Position numbers and translations under genes: made by a program. Source: a virus. From it: DNA of 38,969 nucleotides. The stretch spans positions 1 through 38,969 of the IMG/VR virus record IMGVR_UViG_3300021440_000010, one strand, 5' to 3'. Of this stretch, positions 35,812 through 38,969 are shown piece after piece. The stretch's first letter is position 1. Each line of letters begins with the position of its first letter. The notes beneath the pieces are model-generated. The model worked only from the letters and a program-made list of their open reading frames with translations. It had not been told where the DNA came from and made no database searches.

Positions 35812-37008
35812 TTAGTACTTTACGGTCTTGATCTTCTTGCCGCACTTGAATACAGCGGTACGGTTGCCCTTGCTGCCAAGCGTGGAACGGGTTACGGATA
35901 CCTTCTGTCCGTTAGATGCCGTGAACTCGTAGGAACCCTTGTCATCGAGTTCGTACGTATTGATGTTCTTCGGATCAGTAGCCTCGGACAGAGCCGTCTC
36001 TTGCTTTGCCGCCAAAGCCTTGCCACGCGCTTGAAGGGTATCGATCTTTTCTTCTGAACGGGTAGCGTTGTACTCTTCCTTGTGTGCTTCACGCACTTCC
36101 CTCGGCAAGCTGTACCAGAATTCGTCAATGCGCTCTTGGTCGGCATTGGTGAGGCCGCTCTTCTTCGTGATGTTGTTTGCATTGGCAGCTCGAAGGTCGG
36201 ATACAAAATTCTTGAAGTCTTGGAATGTCTTCGGCTGGTCGATCTGCGGAGCACCACTACGGAATTTCGAAAGCAACTGCTTGGCCTTCGGATTCTTGTT
36301 AATCTGGTACTGGATGAAGTTTAGCTTGTTCTGGAAACCCGGACGCTGGCTGTTGTCACCCATCATCATGGCGCTTTCAGTGTCGATAAACGAAGCGACC
36401 AAGTCCTCGGCAATCTTGTCCTCGGCAGTCTTTCCGCCGTTGGCAGCGGCAATCTGCTGTCTGGTCGTGATGCGGTTCTGATGAGCCATTGCAGAAGCGA
36501 TGTCACCAGCGTTGGCACGGTTGGCAGCAAGGCGCATGTCGAGGTCGTCCATTGCTCGGCCAGCTTCGCCTTGGAGCTTCACGATCTCCATCTTCAGTTC
36601 TTGGATTCTGCTCTCGTTCTCAGCGTATTCAGCCTTGAGGTCTTCAATGGCTTGCATCCTTTCAGTGTAAGCCATACCTTGTCCGTAGTTGTTAGCACCC
36701 CACATGCGAGCACGTTCGGCACCACCAGCACCGCCTTGTCCGAAGCTCGGAGAAGCCGGATCGGCTGGCTGTGCTACAGCGTCCGGAGTACGGCTAGGGA
36801 CATAGCCATTCATAGCGTTGGACGGGTTGGTATAGCCAACCATTCCATTAGCTGCAAGCTGTGCCACAGTCGGGCCAGCTCCGTTGCCATAAGCCATTGC
36901 GTACGTGTTGGACGGATTGGAAAGCGGTCGATAGCCTTCCATAGAAGCCCTAGCCTTGCGGCTCAATTCCTCGTCAAGTGTAGGTTGCCATTTCCATTCA
37001 AAGGCCAT
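35812..37008 (-). CDS. Candidate ejection (gp20-like) protein, 398 aa
   Basis: The N-terminus MAFEWKWQPTL resembles that of the 88-aa protein (MAFTFNWAG). A Pro/Ala/Asn-rich stretch follows (about 30-100), then a coiled coil (AIEDLKAEYAENESRIQELK) and a helical middle. The C-terminal 60 residues are beta-rich (GSYEFTASNGQKVSVTRST). It heads its own unit with a recurrent element. The role as part of the ejectosome is inferred from position and coiled-coil content. Confidence 0.6.
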   Translation of the reverse strand: MAFEWKWQPTLDEELSRKARASMEGYRPLSNPSNTYAMAYGNGAGPTVAQLAANGMVGYTNPSNAMNGYVPSRTPDAVAQPADPASPSFGQGGAGGAERARMWGANNYGQGMAYTERMQAIEDLKAEYAENESRIQELKMEIVKLQGEAGRAMDDLDMRLAANRANAGDIASAMAHQNRITTRQQIAAANGGKTAEDKIAEDLVASFIDTESAMMMGDNSQRPGFQNKLNFIQYQINKNPKAKQLLSKFRSGAPQIDQPKTFQDFKNFVSDLRAANANNITKKSGLTNADQERIDEFWYSLPREVREAHKEEYNATRSEEKIDTLQARGKALAAKQETALSEATDPKNINTYELDDKGSYEFTASNGQKVSVTRSTLGSKGNRTAVFKCGKKIKTVKY

Positions 37009-37014
37009 ATTTAA

Positions 37015-37043
37015 ACCTCTCTTATTTCACGCTGAAAGTAGGT
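37015..37043 (-). promoter_or_regulatory. Recurrent late element before the 398-aa gene
   Basis: Minus strand ACCTACTTTCAGCGTGAAAT, then AAGAGAGGT and ATG at 37008. ACCU-a-CUUU (37043-37035) pairs with AGAG-AGGU (37022-37015), with one bulged A. It lies within 6 nt of the previous stop, with no terminator. Confidence 0.68.
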
Positions 37044-37048
37044 CTGGG

Positions 37049-37735
37049 TTAGGCGAAGGCACCGTCGTAGTTCTTTCTGTTCCAGCTACCGAGCAGAGGA
37101 TTGTTCACCTTGCGGCTAATGACTGGGTAGACGGCACGTCCGATGGAATCGGCCTTGAGCAATTCTTGCGCAGCCAGAGATGCTTCTTGAGTGTTAGGAT
37201 ACTGCTGGAACGTGTACCAAGTCGGCTTGCCCTTCCACTGCACCTGTATGCGAGCGTCCGGTGTCAAGCGTATGCCAGTAATGGCACTGGAAGATACCTT
37301 GAACGGCCTACGAGATTCGGACTCGTTCCAGAACTGCGGAAGACGCTTTTCGTCGGCAATGCCAAGCTCAATCGCTGCACGAAGCTCCTTCGGCTTCATG
37401 CCAGGGCGAATGTACTTCTTGATGGCGTCGTTATGCTCCTTGATGGTCTGCATACGGCCAGCTTCGTCGATGGTGTCGGAATAGCTCTTACCAAACTGGT
37501 TCATGTTCGCTGCACCAGGAATGTTGACAACTTGGTAGTTGTGGTAACGGTCTGGTGCGAACTCGGTTGGGTACTGCTTCGCCATGAAGGCATCTGCACC
37601 ACCGGGCACACCAGGGGTGAAACTTGCACCAGAAGCGATAGACAGCAAGGACGGGCCACCTCTCATGGCTCCGCCCACGCCCATACCGAGGGCCAGCTGC
37701 AGCAACGCCTTGGCTATTTCGGTCTTAGAGGCCAT
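37049..37735 (-). CDS. KTSC-domain virion-region protein, 228 aa
   Basis: The C-terminal 85 residues match the KTSC domain (PF13619 type, named after a lysyl-tRNA synthetase C-terminal similarity): FKVSSSAITGIRLTPDARIQ, then VQWKGKPTWYTFQQYP, then LLKADSIGRAVYPVISRKVN. In phages this domain is often fused to virion or ejection proteins; its function is not known. The N-terminus (ALLQLALGMGVGGAMRGG) is hydrophobic and Gly-rich and could contact membrane. GGAGG precedes the ATG. It lies between the gp7-like and gp20-like candidates. Confidence 0.78.
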   Translation of the reverse strand: MASKTEIAKALLQLALGMGVGGAMRGGPSLLSIASGASFTPGVPGGADAFMAKQYPTEFAPDRYHNYQVVNIPGAANMNQFGKSYSDTIDEAGRMQTIKEHNDAIKKYIRPGMKPKELRAAIELGIADEKRLPQFWNESESRRPFKVSSSAITGIRLTPDARIQVQWKGKPTWYTFQQYPNTQEASLAAQELLKADSIGRAVYPVISRKVNNPLLGSWNRKNYDGAFA

Positions 37736-37736
37736 A

Positions 37737-38003
37737 CTAACCTCCTATCTGCGCCTTGATTTCCTCGTTGCGCTTTTCAAGACGTGCAATCTCTGCCTTG
37801 ATTTCCAAGATCTTTGCCTTTGTGTTAGGATTTTCAAATTCCTTTAACATGTCGGCATATTCTTGGTTGGCCTTACGTTGTTCATAACCACGCACGGCTC
37901 CGCCCCAGTTGGCGGCGTCGTTACGGATAGTTTGCTGGTAATTGTTCGATCCGCCTTGAATCGGATTGATATTCACACCAGCCCAGTTGAAAGTGAAAGC
38001 CAT
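37737..38003 (-). CDS. Small coiled-coil virion-region protein, 88 aa
   Basis: It starts MAFTFNWAGVNINPIQGGSN and ends in a coiled coil (ILEIKAEIARLEKRNEEIKA). I chose the ATG at 38003 because GGAGG lies 7 nt upstream, within the end of the previous gene; longer readings lie inside that gene. The shared MAF-x-x-x-W start with the 398-aa protein suggests a common docking peptide or a duplication. It probably belongs to the ejection set. Confidence 0.7.
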   Translation of the reverse strand: MAFTFNWAGVNINPIQGGSNNYQQTIRNDAANWGGAVRGYEQRKANQEYADMLKEFENPNTKAKILEIKAEIARLEKRNEEIKAQIGG

Positions 38004-38004
38004 A

Positions 38005-38769
38005 TTACTTACCTCCACCGAACCAAGAAGCCAAGAACTGGCCACCAGCTCCACCAAGTCCAGCGAGCAAGTCCCAGCCGGATGTGCCTTGCTGGGCATT
38101 GGCAGCACCAGCGATAGCATTGGCCTGAGACTGTAGCACAGCATTGCGGTTTGCAATGCCAGCAGACATCGCATCGCCGAGTCCACCAGTATATGCTTCA
38201 CGATCCCTGCCGTATGCATCGACTGCATACTGGTTTCGTGCATTCGTGGCATTGTAGTTGTTCCAGTTGTTCTGGGAATTTACGTTGTACTCATTGAGAG
38301 CCTGTTGACGGTCTTGCATGAGACGGTTGTACGCCTTTTCCCATTCCTCACTGGCCAGCGCTTGCTGCTTGGCCCCGACACGGTTAATGAAGTCTGAGGA
38401 AAATCTTGAACCAGAACCAGCCGCGCTGTTCTCGATGGCGGCCATGGCAGCGTCTACACGCTGGTTCGCCGCCGGATCCATGAAGCTGTTGACATCGCCG
38501 CCGTACGAGAAACCCTCGTTCTGATAGACTGGCGAGTTCAAGAAATTCTGCAGCGCAGTGTTGTAGTTCGCAGCACCTTGTCCGTACGTAGACGCGATAA
38601 GATTCTTGTAAGAGTTGATGTCAAGTTGGTTGGCGTTACTGGTATTTTCAGCAAGCCCCTTAATCTTGTCATACGCCTCTTGTGCGCGTTCAGCGTCAGA
38701 CTTGTTGCCCATATAGCTACCGAGCGCACCAGCCGCAGCTAGACCACCCGCAATAATAGCTGGCCACAT
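38005..38769 (-). CDS. gp7-like DNA ejection / transfer protein, 254 aa
   Basis: The N-terminus MWPAIIAGGLAAAGALGSYM is a hydrophobic Gly/Ala-rich segment followed by a long helical region, then a Gly/Ala-rich C-terminus (GLGGAGGQFLASWFGGGK). P22 gp7 and many podovirus ejection proteins begin with such a segment, which inserts in the host envelope. AAGGAGG lies in front of the ATG. It follows the 43-aa gene by 3 nt and begins the ejection set. Confidence 0.7.
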   Translation of the reverse strand: MWPAIIAGGLAAAGALGSYMGNKSDAERAQEAYDKIKGLAENTSNANQLDINSYKNLIASTYGQGAANYNTALQNFLNSPVYQNEGFSYGGDVNSFMDPAANQRVDAAMAAIENSAAGSGSRFSSDFINRVGAKQQALASEEWEKAYNRLMQDRQQALNEYNVNSQNNWNNYNATNARNQYAVDAYGRDREAYTGGLGDAMSAGIANRNAVLQSQANAIAGAANAQQGTSGWDLLAGLGGAGGQFLASWFGGGK

Positions 38770-38772
38770 AAA

Positions 38773-38904
38773 CTAATCCTCCTTGTCCTTCTTTTCGGAC
38801 TTGTTAGGCTTGTCTTCGGCCTCGGACATGTCGACATTGTCGATATAATCCTCGATTGCGGCGTTCAAAGCCTTCAGTTTCTTCAGAAGCTCACTCTTTT
38901 CCAT
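38773..38904 (-). CDS. Small charged protein, 43 aa
   Basis: MEKSELLKKLKALNAAIEDY is followed by a Lys/Glu/Asp-rich tail ending KKDKED. It is one amphipathic helix and a charged tail, with no membrane segment. It is the first gene behind a recurrent late element, with AGAGG before the ATG, and the gp7-like gene follows by 3 nt. It is below the size limit of common gene callers. It may be a chaperone or a small virion part; the family is unknown. Confidence 0.75.
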   Translation of the reverse strand: MEKSELLKKLKALNAAIEDYIDNVDMSEAEDKPNKSEKKDKED

Positions 38905-38969
38905 GAAAAGACCTCTCTTATTCAAGCTGAAAGTAGGTTTGAGGCTTACCGCACAGCCTTCAGCTGTGT
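38843..38969. repeat. 127-bp terminal direct repeat, right copy
   Basis: Identical to bases 1-127. It holds the start of the 43-aa gene, a second copy of the recurrent element (38911-38938), and the 3' end of the 107-aa gene (38946-38969). See the left copy for interpretation. Confidence 0.95.
38911..38938 (-). promoter_or_regulatory. Recurrent late element, redundant copy of 69-96
   Basis: The same site as 69-96, present twice only because of the terminal overlap. It should be counted once. Confidence 0.7.

Overview
The window is one complete, circularly permuted unit of a double-stranded DNA phage. Its last 127 bases repeat its first 127 exactly, so the unit is 38,842 bp. The genes are tightly packed, often with ATGA or TAATG overlaps. 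They use standard stop codons and ordinary Shine-Dalgarno (SD) sites, and the base composition looks roughly balanced. A P22-like coat, portal and gp4/gp10 tail-hub set, ejection-type proteins, several long fibres and no tape-measure or tail-sheath gene point to a short-tailed podovirus. A tyrosine integrase suggests it is temperate, but I recognise no repressor. I cannot name the host; the repetitive Ser/Ala-rich fibres and small-protein repertoire suggest a gut-type bacterium, as inference only.

Two transcription blocks diverge near 8.6-8.8 kb. The rightward block (8.8-15.8 kb) holds the integrase, a palindrome- and repeat-rich intergenic region with a candidate structured RNA ending at a strong terminator, a small coiled-coil protein, a VirE-like SF3 helicase, a family A DNA polymerase with proofreading domain, a small membrane protein, an SSB-like protein and a possible 52-aa protein. 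The leftward block (8.6 kb down to 1, then from 38.97 kb down to 15.7 kb, since the map is circular) holds everything else. In order of transcription this is: small early proteins, candidate small terminase, large terminase, a CxxCxxCC protein, a sigma-region-2-like protein, scaffold, coat, gp4-like, gp10-like, ejection-type proteins (one with a KTSC domain), portal, two fibres sharing a particle-binding N-terminus, a run of repetitive fibre/tip proteins, a holin-like protein, two glycosyltransferases, a DUF1353 protein and a second candidate sigma-like protein.

The most interesting feature is a recurrent leftward intergenic element whose core is CCTACTTTC. It occurs eight times, always on the late strand and always at the head of a gene cluster. 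Seven copies lie 23-27 nt from a start codon and one lies 181 nt upstream of the coat gene. Three copies directly follow strong hairpin terminators, and two others overlap a hairpin. Six copies can also fold onto the downstream SD sequence. Together they divide the roughly 31-kb late region into eight units. They look like a phage-specific promoter or RNA regulon, and the two sigma-like proteins are candidate drivers. A second interesting region is 9.96-10.63 kb, with paired palindromic sites, AT-rich direct repeats, a good sigma70-type promoter, an 11-bp long-range stem and a 13-bp terminator stem placed immediately before the replication operon.
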